NCBI RefSeq assembly: GCF_947623445.1
Contig: NC_135247.1
Location: forward strand, 2,978,501 to 3,042,500
Origin: Clavelina lepadiformis
Taxonomy: Eukaryota > Chordata > Ascidiacea > Aplousobranchia > Clavelinidae
DNA: 64,000 nucleotides
Direction: 5' to 3'
Below the pieces are notes generated by a model. It was given only the letters and a program-made list of their open reading frames with translations, did not search any database and had not been told where the DNA came from. Every line of letters starts with the position of its first letter. Within the stretch, counting starts at the first letter, position 1. Below, piece by piece: positions 45,790 to 60,176 of this stretch. Made by a program: the position numbers and the translations under genes.

Positions 45790-48700
45790 ATGAATTTAAA
45801 ATACATTAAAATTATCTTGATCCTCTTTCTTGTGTGTTCCCTCATCTTCGAAGTTGATGCTGGAGAGGAAGAAGTCAAGAAGAAGAAATCCAAAAAAAAG
45901 AAGAAATCAAAAAATCCCGCTCGAGTCAAAGCCAAAGCTAAGCATCATCATCATCACAATAAGAAAAAGAAGCAAAAACTTCTCCCATCGACAACCACGT
46001 TCTTACCAGCCTTGATTCCGACGACCGCATCGGGATTAATTTTAAGTTCAGCAGCTTTGGTTATTTCTACTCCAGTCGACCATGGAGCTATGGACGGGAT
46101 GACCACCCTACCAAGCAGAAGTGACAGTACAAGAGCGGAACGAACCAATTCAACCGAGTCCGACTACGACGTGGAGACGATGATGGGCTTCATAATGGAC
46201 ATGATAATGGGCGATGACGACAACTACGAAGCTTACGACGACGTGCTACCAAGCACCCGTTTCGTCACATTGGCCGTTGAAGAAAACACTGAAGCAACAT
46301 CGTCCGATGATGAAGAGGAGGGAATGGAGGAAGAAAACATCCAGGTAGATTCAGGACCTAAGAGACAGGATTCGAATAATGTCATCAAGAAGATAGAATA
46401 CGAAGAGGAAACGACGTTGGAAAGAACAACAATTGAAATCGTGGTCGGTGCGACTACAGACGATCAAAACGACACAGATGATACTGAAGAAATAATCTCG
46501 ATGAAAGAGGACGATTCTGAAAAAAAATCGGAGAAGAAAACAAATGAAATGGATTCTTGCGATTTCGAGAATGTTCAAAACCTCATCGTCAAATACATAG
46601 CAGATGGTAGGATCCCTTTGCAAAAGCTTACTTCACGAATGCGTCCGGATATGCCTTCGGAGCAAAAGTTAGCGATCGCAAATGAAACCTTTATTGAGTT
46701 GGGATTGCCACCGCTTAAACCATGCAACCCGGCAACTTCACTCGACGCAGAAATGGAAGAGACAGAAATCCTCGAAACTGAAACGTGCAATTTTGGTAAG
46801 CTGTCATCTCTTAAACGGCGTTGAACATGAAGTAACCAAGTCTGACGATGTTAAACCATAAGAAATTTTACAGGAGGAAAAATCACGTCTCCGGAAGAAG
46901 GGCTTAAACTTGTCAAAAAGATGGAAGATCGGAACATGCTTCCACAGGGAACCACACTCAAAGCACTCACCGGCGATATCCCGATACCTCAGCTGAAGCG
47001 GATGATGTTAGAAGCTGCAGTTAGGTTTAAACAACTGCCAGAAAAATGCCTTCTAGAAGCCGAGCAGACAGTCGAAGAACCTAAAGTCGAAGGCGCTGTT
47101 CAAAGTCAGGTTTGTGAAACCTCAGAATCTTAGAAAAACAAAAAAGCTACTGTATAATTTCAATCAATGTTCTTGTTTTTTGACACGTGTGCAAAGTTTT
47201 TTGAATACCTAATTGTTACTGTAGAAGCGGCAGTACGTATACAGCGAGTCAAAATTTTGCAACAATCTAAACGAAACATTTACTTATTGTTTGCTAAGTG
47301 AAAGATCCTTTTAGGAACTCAACCAACTAATAGCGCTCATCGAAGCCGGTTATCTTCCACCTGATACTCTAAAGAAATTTGCTCTCGGGGAAATCACTGA
47401 GGAATGGCTGAGAAAGAACCTAAGTCAGAACCGGGATTTAATCATGTCCCAACTTCCACTTCCATTAAGCAAGTTAATCGAATCGGGAGAAATGCCTCCG
47501 GACATTGAAGCTGCAATTTTCAGCGGTTCTCACAACAAGACTGAATTGGCGAAGATGTTTGTACGCGACGATGACTTTATCAAGAAACTATTACCGCAGA
47601 AAATGTTAGATATGCTGCAGGTAAGCACATTGCAACTTACAAGCTTGTTTCACAGCTGTCTTCGCTTTAACTGAAGCAATACAATACTCGGTAGAGTCTT
47701 CATACTATTATTTTTAATGTTTTTGACAAATCAATCTTTAAATTTAAAACATTAAAAATGCCCGAGTAATAAACTGCCTCTTATAACTTTATAGGATAGA
47801 CCAGTTCCGATGGAGTTAAAGCTATTGATTATTAGCGGAAAAAATGAATCTGTAATCCGGGAAGAAGTGGAAGCGAATGACGAGCTCCTGCAGCAGATGA
47901 TGTCTCCGTCGACTTACTTCTTTTTTAACCTCTTCAAGGTGCAGAGAAACAGAACAATCAACGTGGTTATCAGCGTGGTTGTTGTCGTGGTCCTGACGTT
48001 TATCATGGTTTCCTTAGGCAAGTATTAAATTTATGTTGTTTTTCTTTTGTTGTTTAACTTTTGTTTTAATCCCAAACTGCTCTTCATCTTCATAATGGAA
48101 CGTTCAAGCGGTATCATTCGTATGTACTTGTTGTAGATTCGAGCAGATTTATATTTTTGTTTTATTTATTTTTCTTCACAAAAACAGGCTGCACAATGAC
48201 AATAGACAAGATCATAGAACACGCCAAGAAGCCAAAAGGTGTAGTGATCGCTCTCTTTGCCCAATTCGTGATCATGCCAGCGTCTGCGTTTGGGCTCACA
48301 CAAGCCTTCAATCTCGACATGTACTCTGCAATCGCGGTGCTTATATGTGGATGTTGCCCCGGCGGCAACTTGTCCAATATGCTGGCTTATTCTTTAAGCG
48401 GTGATATGAATCTAAGGTACAATATAGATGTAACTTTTTATGTTTAGTATTAACTTTTCTATAGTCTGTCATCGTTTGGTGTTGAAATGTTAAATTATTT
48501 GACATGCGCAGTTACGATAATCGACGTCTTCATCATCGTCTTGATTGTTTTTCAGCATCCTGATGACAACGTGCTCCTCCATTCTCGGACTGGGTTTAAT
48601 GCCTCTTTCGATCTTCCTGTATTCCAGATTTATCATTCCACTGGATAGCGGAGCCGTTGTTCCATTTGACAAGATCATTATAAATATTGCTCTTACAATT

Positions 48701-51306
48701 ATTCCCGTTTGCGTAGGAATTGCAATTCGTCACTTCAGGCCCCAGTGGGTGACTTTTGTCATGAGGGTAAATCAGTATAGAGCTTTGTCGTTATCGTTTT
48801 GCTTGATTAATACTAAACAATAATCGAAATAAGAAAGGCTTTGTACAACAATTTCGGCAATCTTCTTTTAAGCTCATATTCTGTTCTATTCTCAAATACA
48901 GCTTTGCAGCTATAGCAACACTATAACGTTAACATCAGGTGACACCTAAGGGACCGGATTAGAGGCGTAATAACTTTGTCTATCAACCATAGTAACATTT
49001 CGTAAAGATATGAACAAATCGTGTTGTTGCAAATCAACGTCTTAAAAGCAACGATTAACCGTTACAATGTCGTATCATATATAGGCTATTAGGAGTGTGC
49101 TCTAAAGGTTATTTTTCGACCTCTAAACATGTTTTCAATCTTTGTATTGACTTTCAGACGGGCGGCGTAGTATTGGTCGTGTGTTCGGTCACTGTGGCGG
49201 TTTTGGCAGGTGTCATGTTGGGGGATGCTTTCTTTATTTACTTTCCTTTGCCCGTGCTCGCCTGTTGTGCCATTCTCCCAATGGCAGGTTATATTCTCGG
49301 CTACTTTTTTGCCTTCATAGCGAGAGAAAATCCGAAATGCAGGTAAAAATACTCTGGCATACTCCGTGGAATTTTTTGGCCGAAGCGGTGTCGCAAAGGT
49401 TTTTGTATAATCTAACTTTGCAATACGTATAACTATTGTGATTTTACCATTTGTGGACAGCGTTCACAATAACGTATTTAGTATGGTGTCATATTTATGT
49501 AATGTTGTTGTAATCTATATTGCGATAGATTCAACGAATTAGTAAACATTAAAACGGAGATGGTGCATTTTCTTTATGTTTCTAAATTATTGCAGGAGGA
49601 CAATCTGTGTGGAAACCGGATGCCAGAATGTACAGTTGTGCGGTACTGTCCTCAAGTTAGCTTTTGATCCGGTTCTAGTTGGTGTGTTGTACCTAATGCC
49701 GCTTGTCTACATGCTCTTCCAGGTGAGAAAAGGGTTATCGATTGTTATGTATACAACGAAACAAAAACATTTCGAATATACAAAGAACTTTTTAAATTAC
49801 AACCTGCCTGAGGGCGGCTTCATATCTTCTTGAGTTTCAACGTTTTATCTCAGACGCTCAACTTCAACACAACACAAGTTTTTCAATCATCCTGCCTCCG
49901 TATACAGTAATTACACACTTACAGCGATAATGAAAAACTTTGAAAGCAGCTGTCAATTGAAAGGGCTGGCATTATAACTTTATACCGGATATCCGGAAAC
50001 AAACAATTTTCGAATAATTACCATAAAATGGGATGATTCACGAACGATCACAACAAGGCCAAGAGGACTAGAAGAGGTCTGGTTAAAGCGTTTAAATAAA
50101 GCAGTCGTGCGTATTTGCTGTTCAGATAAGTTTGTTTGTGAACATAAAAGGATGCCATACACTATATGTTCATCATACACTAACTCAACGTTCAACAAGG
50201 TTCGTTGACCCCCCGGTCTATATCTAGCCTGTGTATGAAGAAAAAGTATCCTTTATCAGCACTTCCTCAAATTGCTACAGCAGCAGAGCAAAAAATCTAG
50301 TGTAGGTTATTTACTTGATGTCTGCAACCAGCGTTACCTTATGTCAATATGAGTCAACATCTTTTTACTTTGTATTACACGGTACCAAACATAAATGGCC
50401 TACATTAACAAGAAATTAATTTGTGTAAAGATTTTGACTGTTGATAACGGTTAAAGGTCAGTATGAGCGCAAGTTTTTCTTGTTATATTCACGATAGCGA
50501 AAGCTTGACATGAGTGTGAAGAGTTAACGTACTTATTGGTTATATGTTTAACTTTTTATTTCTGTTTTTGACCGCTAACGTTTACCAAATTCATACCAAA
50601 CCTTTAACATTACAGGCCTTTACAGGCAGCGATTAAAATATCCATCTAGGCCCATTATAATTATTATATACGAGTTGAAAGTTCTTATTTTCTTTATTTT
50701 TCTCATTCTTGTTGGTAGGCCTATTATTATACGCTATAGTTTAACTAATAGGTTTAAAAGATGGTGCAGAGTTTTGCTTTTTCCATATTTCTCGAATAAT
50801 TGGTCATTTTTAGCATAAATCGATTGGTGGTAACCATTTCTAGGTAATCGAGGCTTTTCTGATAATTTTCATCTTCCGTTTGTACAATCGTCTCCGATAC
50901 GGGAAGTCAGAAGAGCTGAAAGAAGAAAAAACCGATGATGAGAAGAAGAAGTCCGACCTCGAATCAGGTTTGAATCATAAAAACTTGATAAGATGAGAGT
51001 TAAATAACAATTCATTTTCCGATAAACATTTTGAAACAATTTCAATAAAACCGGTTAATACTAAATTAACTTCTTTTAAAAGGAAGTGACTTGGAAAAGA
51101 AATCAGTTGAGAAAAATGAACAAGAACATCTTTTGCAAGAAAATAAAGAGAAAGAGAGCTCAAAAATGACCGCGACTGGAGAAGGCAAATCGGATCAAAA
51201 CACAGACAACAATGGCCAATTGACTGAAATATGGCCGCTAGAGGGCAACCCAACACCAGCATACTTAGATTCCTTTAAAACGGCTGGCACCGAAAACTTT
51301 GTATAA
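45790..51306 (+). CDS. SLC10-family sodium/bile-acid-type cotransporter with large repeat ectodomain
   Basis: Ten exons (45790-46795, 46874-47109, 47315-47620, 47795-48017, 48188-48416, 48556-48766, 49158-49342, 49596-49722, 50844-50967, 51083-51306) close in phase and give 956 residues; ordinary SLC10A1/A2 proteins have about 350. A signal peptide (ILILFLVCSLIFEVDA) precedes a Lys/His-rich stretch, then an acidic Thr/Glu-rich segment (about 60-250), then about five degenerate repeats of roughly 48 residues (about 257-560). The SLC10 core begins with a helix near 568 and carries VSLGCTM, CGCCPGGNLSN, GDMNLS, LGLGLMPLSIFLYSR, ETGCQNVQLC and MPLVYMLFQ, all family hallmarks including the residues around the Na+ sites. 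The C-tail is charged. The family moves bile acids or sulphated steroids with Na+. The first intron after the TM1 exon uses a GC donor. The start is the ATG directly before the signal peptide. Confidence 0.9.
48018..48187 (+). other. GC-AG intron in the SLC10 gene
   Basis: The donor reads TTAG|GCAAGT. Joining it to the acceptor at 48187 gives the family sequence VSLGCTM in frame. The nearest GT (at 48022) would shift the frame. AG|GCAAGT is the usual strong GC-donor context. Confidence 0.8.
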
Positions 51307-51321
51307 AATCTTTTATTTTAA

Positions 51322-51327
51322 AATAAA
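51322..51327 (+). other. Putative poly(A) signal of the SLC10 gene
   Basis: AATAAA lies 16 bases after the stop codon. This is very close, so a later site may be used instead. Confidence 0.35.
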
Positions 51328-52905
51328 TTTGTTAACAGCGTTTTTGGCAATGCCCTTAATAGCAAGAGATAAAGTATACAGAAGCTGCAGCATAAGTAGC
51401 TTATAATGAGGATCGCTTCAATGTTTTATATTTCTTTTACAGTGTTATGTAATGAAATGATATAAATAGACATCTAATTCCTTTCTTTTTACTGTTGTAT
51501 CATTGCGAGAGAGCTCGTAAAATTTCAGAGCTCATACCAACATTTTCTTTTTATCTGTAACTCGAAGAATCGTTGTCCCAATCTTCACTTTTTTAGTAAA
51601 GCGTCTTAATTCCTATTTCTTGTTGGCAGCCAGACCTATATTGTCACGTTTTTTGTTATGCATGCTTCAGTATTACTTCACTTCAAGATTTTAGTTAACT
51701 TTGCAAAAGGAGCGTAAATGACATGCGGAAAATGCACTCATTTTAGTTATAGAAACAGTTGTGGTCAGAATACAAAAACTTTACTACAATACAATACCTG
51801 TCGTTTTCAGTGCCTTTGACCTTGCAAATGCGTGCGCAACATGCAGCTTAAGTTCGTGTATGAGCTAGCTTGCAGCGTACATGCTGAGGTACTCGCATTG
51901 GTAGTTCCATTTTTACGATTTCATATAAAAAGTTTCACCAACTTTTGCAAATAAGCTACTGAACGTGTTTAACTGTACTTTTGCTGACAACCCCGTAACT
52001 TAGTTGAGAACATTATTTTTGATTTCAAGGCTATATATACTCACAGAAATATTATGCGAAATAGGCCTACAGGTGAAGTCGTACAAGTCAAAAGTTTCGT
52101 TTCTAAATGTGTTGAGAAAAGCAACACTTGTCTAGGCATAAGCATAAGCTTTGTATTTACACGTTATTTTGAACGCACTCGCACACTGGCTTGGAGCGCT
52201 AATTCACACCATGGCAAGCGAACATTTTTGGGAGAAAATTGCTGGAGGCTACACAGGACAAACATATAAAACACTATGATATCGCTTTTTGAAACGTCTC
52301 ACCACATCAAGTTATACCCGTGCTTCGGCACATGTTATTTGCCAATAAGATAATATCAAGTTAGCCGCAGTGGTGGATCAGGAGCAGCTCAATATCACAT
52401 ACAAATAGCTTAATGCCTTTCCTTGCGCTATATCGAATAAAAGGTCGCTGCAGACTGCAGTTGACCATATGTCTGCGAGGTCTATTTTGTATGATCAATA
52501 TTAATCTGTGCTTTCTAGTATTGAGGTCATGTGTTTACGATAACGAAAAATAGCGAGAATCAACTGGCTATTACGATTTTTGTGAAGTTAATCGACGAAG
52601 AAGATAATAGTTTTTTCGAGGGAAAGCTGTTAAAAGTAAAGAGCAACGTATCAGGTAACAGCTTGAATTACCAAAGGTTGACACCAAAAAGCAGGAGATC
52701 ATTGCTGGTATCGTTCGCACAGTTGCTTTGAACAAGTCTAGAAGTCGGACCAAAGGGTTGGTCAGACGGCGACGTAACATAACCTACGTATTTTACACTT
52801 GGACTTACAGCTTATGGTGAAAATGAGCCGAAACGGGAGAAAGTACCGTAGAAGAGTAACCTATAACATTATATTCAGATATTTGTTCACCAGCCAAATC
52901 CCGTA

Positions 52906-53065
52906 TTTAAATTTAGCAGCGTCTATTTCACCGGCTGCCGGTTGCCGAATTTGGAAAAAGCTAGTTCGGTAAACAGTCACGCAATTGGTATTTTCTTACT
53001 ACGGTAAACATCGGCCGGTGAAGTAGACACTTGTTTTACCGGCCGCCGTTTACCGAAGTTGGAAA
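52906..53065 (+). repeat. Dispersed repeat copy 2 (first copy near 33.9 kb)
   Basis: It matches 33901-34055 block by block (aaatttagcagcgtctattt, ccgaatttggaaa, ggtaaacagtca, cggccggtgaa). It is also internally repetitive: ccggc-gccg-tt-ccga-tttgga occurs at both ends of the segment. Confidence 0.6.
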
Positions 53066-54029
53066 ATACAAATCCGGTAAGCTAGTAATACGGTAATTAG
53101 GCTAAGCTAGTCAGTGAATTGAAATATATGCTAATTTTAAACTTAAAACGAAAATGTACCGGTAACCTTATTGTGATTCAACAACTTAGGTAAATGGACA
53201 CCATTGAAATAGTCACCTTGTTTAAATTTATATGAAAATTGAAATATGTGGTGGCACAGGCAGACAGGGTAAGAGTAAAACTCATTTTAAACATCCACAC
53301 TGTAGACAAAGTCAGTCTCTTGCTTTTATACTCCCATATCACTGATATCCGGGTGGTACTTCATAATTTCTTTCCTGTTACTTGTACCTCATAACTGCTT
53401 TCCATTCAGGCCTTCAAGTCCAGCAGGAGTCGGAGTGCAAAAGTATAATAGAGACCCTTAAAACTTTTGGCTTGAAATAAGTTCAAATGGCTTGATGCAC
53501 CAAAACAGTTTTTATTAAGCTTAATTCAATGGCTATATGGGTTCTGTTCAAAATGCTATAGATTTTGACTTTTTAAGCTGTTTATTGATGGCTTTTGATA
53601 ACCACTTTGCAAAACATATATAATTTTTATTCATGCTATATTTAACCATTCTTCAAACAAAGTCAAATGGACAATTAATTACAGTGTTTTAAAGCTCTTA
53701 ATCGTTACCGAACCAAATTCATAATTGCTTGAGTGCATGCATTTACAACTGTGATTTATATACTTTTTTGTTGATTAGGCAACATTATTTGAAGTCGTAC
53801 CTATGCTGATAATAATGTAATAATTGGCCATAATAGAAATTGTAGCACCTGCAAGCAAGAGATTTATAAACATTCATGCTGAACTTTTTTATCTTCATGC
53901 CGATTGGTAATAAATAAAGAAAGAAAAACTGGTCTATTGGTGAGGCGCACAATCAAATAACGTCAAAATTTGGGTAGCAGCAGTCTTGTATATAAATGCA
54001 TCATGTTGTGCACCTATGCATTAGACCTG

Positions 54030-54560
54030 AAACTAGTTGTTTGAACTCCAATTTATTATAAATAAATAAAGAATTGAACTTTTACTGCACGCCATCATGT
54101 CAAAATTTGCATCTTTGCACGCACAATTTCTGGTCAAAAATTGCAGTTGATGTAATTGGATGCACCTGCCAATCACTAAACCCAACTAGGAAAATGTATC
54201 CATTTTGCACCTCAGTAGACAAATGGATGTTTGATAATTTTTTTGATGGTTGATTAGCATAGGCTTGGCATTTGTGGTCCCTTTAAGAGTAGCCCGACTA
54301 AAAAGTATGGCAGTTTTTGACGACACATTGTGCATGCAAATATTGGTGTGCACTGAAATCTTAATGCTTTGTTTAGACTATTTATTATAAATTAGCGTTC
54401 AAACAACCTGTTTTTTTTGTTGTTTATTTGTTATTTATCAGCGTGATGAGTAAAATGTTTGGGGTACACGTTCATGTATCTCATGTGTGCAGGTGCCACA
54501 CTTTCCACTATGGTAGAGTTATAGCGGTAAACAAGCCACAACAATAAGATTGAAGTATTC
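54030..54560. repeat. Inverted-repeat (foldback) element
   Basis: The left arm near 54038-54150 has gttgtttgaactccaattta, actgcacgcc, tttgcacgcacaattt and ggtcaaaaattgc in order. The reverse complement of 54300-54410 gives gttgtttgaacgctaattta, cagtgcacacc, tttgcatgcacaatgt and gtcaaaaactgcc. Partial copies of the arms occur near 26.6 and 36.4 kb. Exact ends and target duplications were not found. Confidence 0.6.
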
Positions 54561-55024
54561 GTTGTCAATTTAAAACTTCATATACCCATAAAGACTTTAG
54601 AGACCAAATAAGACGCAAACAATTGCATTTATATATTCGTGATATCATGTTTTAAATTTTATTTTCGGTTTATAGTCTGGACCAGAAAGTTAACAACTTT
54701 CAGCCCTTTTCAATGTATTGTACTAAATCATGCAGTGTATGTGAACGTTTTATGCATTTGTTTTAGATGTTCAGCCTGATCAAATAAACAAATGTTAGTA
54801 TATGAGTATCATATATATAATACTGCTCATTTTCAACATTATTTTAAATACCTCTAACTATTATTATACTATTGTGTTGGTAGAATAGTTTCTTTATATA
54901 TGTAAGTCTACCCACGATCAATATTTATTATACGCCCTAGCCTATGACAATTGTCATGCTACATTACAGGAAAATAATATTTTTCAATCGTAAACCAAGT
55001 TATTTGAGTCATACATTATACATA

Positions 55025-57690
<2,666 letters not shown>

Positions 57691-57748
57691 AGACATTGCC
57701 AAGTTAGTTATAGTGGGAAAACATTCACTTATTTCGGTGTTGCGACGA

Positions 57749-57754
57749 AATAAA
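57749..57754 (+). other. Putative poly(A) signal of GMDS
   Basis: AATAAA lies about 58 bases after the stop codon. Confidence 0.4.
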
Positions 57755-60176
57755 TACACATTTATTATTCTTGTTTTGTTGGATTACCAAAATTGTAGCC
57801 AATGGTGTGACCCGATATGCTCTTGCATCTTATGCAAAACTAATTTTGGTTCGCCCTGTACATACGATATATTTACTTGCTATCCGTTAAAAATGATTTA
57901 TAGAATGATGTTTTCTTTCGGAGCATATTTAACTGTTTTCTTCTTCAACAAGTGGTTTTATCTCCGTTATCCTAAATCGCTGCGATGTGCACTGATGCTC
58001 GAAACAATTGGTGCCTAATTTTAATGTTTTCGTCTCATCGATGAAGCCCTGCTGCTTTCTACACGTAGATTAATTATATACCGGCGTCTTGAAACCTGTA
58101 GAATGTTTAATTACCACAGGCATATTTTTTCCTATTAGAGCCACGCTGGTCCTTTTTGCAGTATAATGACCGGTGAGAGATTTGTAGCTGTCGAAGTTAC
58201 CTACCTTACGCTTGTTTTTTTTCTGTGTGTTATGAGCAGTTGCGGGCCAAGTTGTATTTTTGGCCGTTTTTACATGTGGCGTGTCTCAAATTTATTATCT
58301 CTCATTATAACCCAACTATTGGTGTATATTTTAACATTTTCTATCCGCAAAAGAAGTTGCACTACCCATGTTCCTATATTTTCCGGGGCGTTTTGACTCG
58401 CAACGCGGTAAAATCTGCTGCAAATGACCCGTTTTCAATTTGAGCTGTGTCGCTTAATATGTTTTGCCTGTGTAGCTTTCAAATAAAACTTACGGTTACC
58501 ATATTACTTCTTAAGTGGAATCGTGCATGTTTATTGTGTAGGAACCGGCGTCAACCTACATGTACATTATCATTTCTTTTGCATTAAAATGAACTGCTGC
58601 ATTGTCGAACCAGTTTAAACGTAAAATCATATTTATTTAAAACTAACATCGAATGTAGAATCCATTTTATACGCCTGGAGGCTATTCCTATGTGGCATCG
58701 TTCGGATGCAGAATTACCGGTCCGGTTGGGTTTTGTGTACAAATTTCAACGTGGCAAAAACGTAACAGACCGCCGTGACACCTGAGTTTAAAATTAGAAT
58801 CGTTGCTCGACGTTGCCTGAAAGCCTTTTTCTCGCTTCGTTGCATACCAATGTCACACCACGATACGCGCCTGACTTGCTACCAAAGCAGTGAGTCCATT
58901 ATGGCAACAATCAAACTCAGCATCCTACTACATTACAGCAACAACGCTGTACGAATTAATTGAAACGCTGCAAAAAATACACCGCACTTGCAATTTGTGT
59001 ATTTATGAAATGTCATTCAATTGGCATCGATTCTAGCAATGTTTTGCGTGTTTCAGCAATTTCTAGATCCTTATGCTAAATAGCGTTTATTTTTGACATC
59101 GAAAGTCACGTTAACCAGGAACAGAAACTGATGCTGATATCTAATATCATCAATATCTTGTATCTATCTGATAATATCTTCAAATATCTAACCTACTTCT
59201 AATTGTCTCGAATTTCTTTCTTTCCTTACAATGCGAAAATGAGACGAGTGGTTTTACAAGTGGATGGTTTTTTTGCTCCATAGTTCCACACACGATGCAA
59301 AGCAAAACGTGTTACATTGTTAATTTAGCCAGTGTGGAAATCTACTTCTACATTTACGTAGTAATACTGTGAATTAAAACCGAGAACAATTTCAACTGTC
59401 AAATATTTCACGCACACAACACTTAGCACATCTCGCATTATACAAGCGCACATCTGCAAACACATCGATAATATCACACGTCACAATACCAATACGCAGT
59501 CCACCAAGCATTTGATGACTCCAGACTCAAAATAGAAAATCAGAATAAAAAGAGAAATAAATTTACAAAAATACAGTAGGTGTAGCTACAGCCGTAACAA
59601 TCACAAAACACAGAAGTGGCAGACAAACGCGGTTTGGTCGACAAATATGTCCTTGCCAAACATACACATGTTTATAAGGGGAGTACTGTTTTATATACAC
59701 AAGCTTTCTGGCCACCTGCTGCAAATACTCTTAGGAGTGAAATAACGAAAATCCACCAGTAATTTAAGGTGTCGTGATGCTTTCAAGCTAAATTATAACA
59801 ATGTAATTATTCTTCATCCAGACAACAGTAAAAGAAATGTCGCAATCAACTTATTAATCAAAGTTACCACGTTTTACAACACGGCAAACACACGTTTCGT
59901 AGTAGCACATAACCATAGTTTAAATCATTGGCATGGCTGCCAGCATTATGTTTCATCATCCGCTAATACCGTCACAAACCGGATAACCAGGAAACTAAAA
60001 GCGCAGAGAACAAAGGCAGGGGTTCAAATACAAATACGTACTTTGAAAATCTATTCACAGTTTGCGCTGTGCTCTAGTTGCCTGCTGCCAATCAAGTGCC
60101 TTGCATGATAAAACGCTACGAATAAAAAAAAAAATTAAACAAAACCTTGGAACTGCTTGATTGAGAGTACTGGGAT
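57755..60176. other. Convergent intergenic region between GMDS and NBR1
   Basis: GMDS (plus) and NBR1 (minus) end toward each other across about 2.4 kb. Open runs near 57.68-58.02 and 58.17-58.44 kb have atypical composition and no domain, and are taken as chance frames in 3' flanking sequence. No repeat with clear ends was seen. Confidence 0.5.

Larger units (their letters stand above)
51328..55024. other. Intergenic spacer between SLC10 and GMDS
   Basis: No gene was supported. The spacer holds a dispersed repeat (52.9-53.07 kb) and an inverted-repeat element (54.03-54.56 kb). The remaining open runs are short and without recognisable domains. The GMDS promoter should lie at the right end. 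Confidence 0.5.

Noticed and set aside
45830..46015. Overlapping frame within the first SLC10 exon
   Set aside because: It lies wholly in another frame of an exon whose phase closes with all nine downstream exons.
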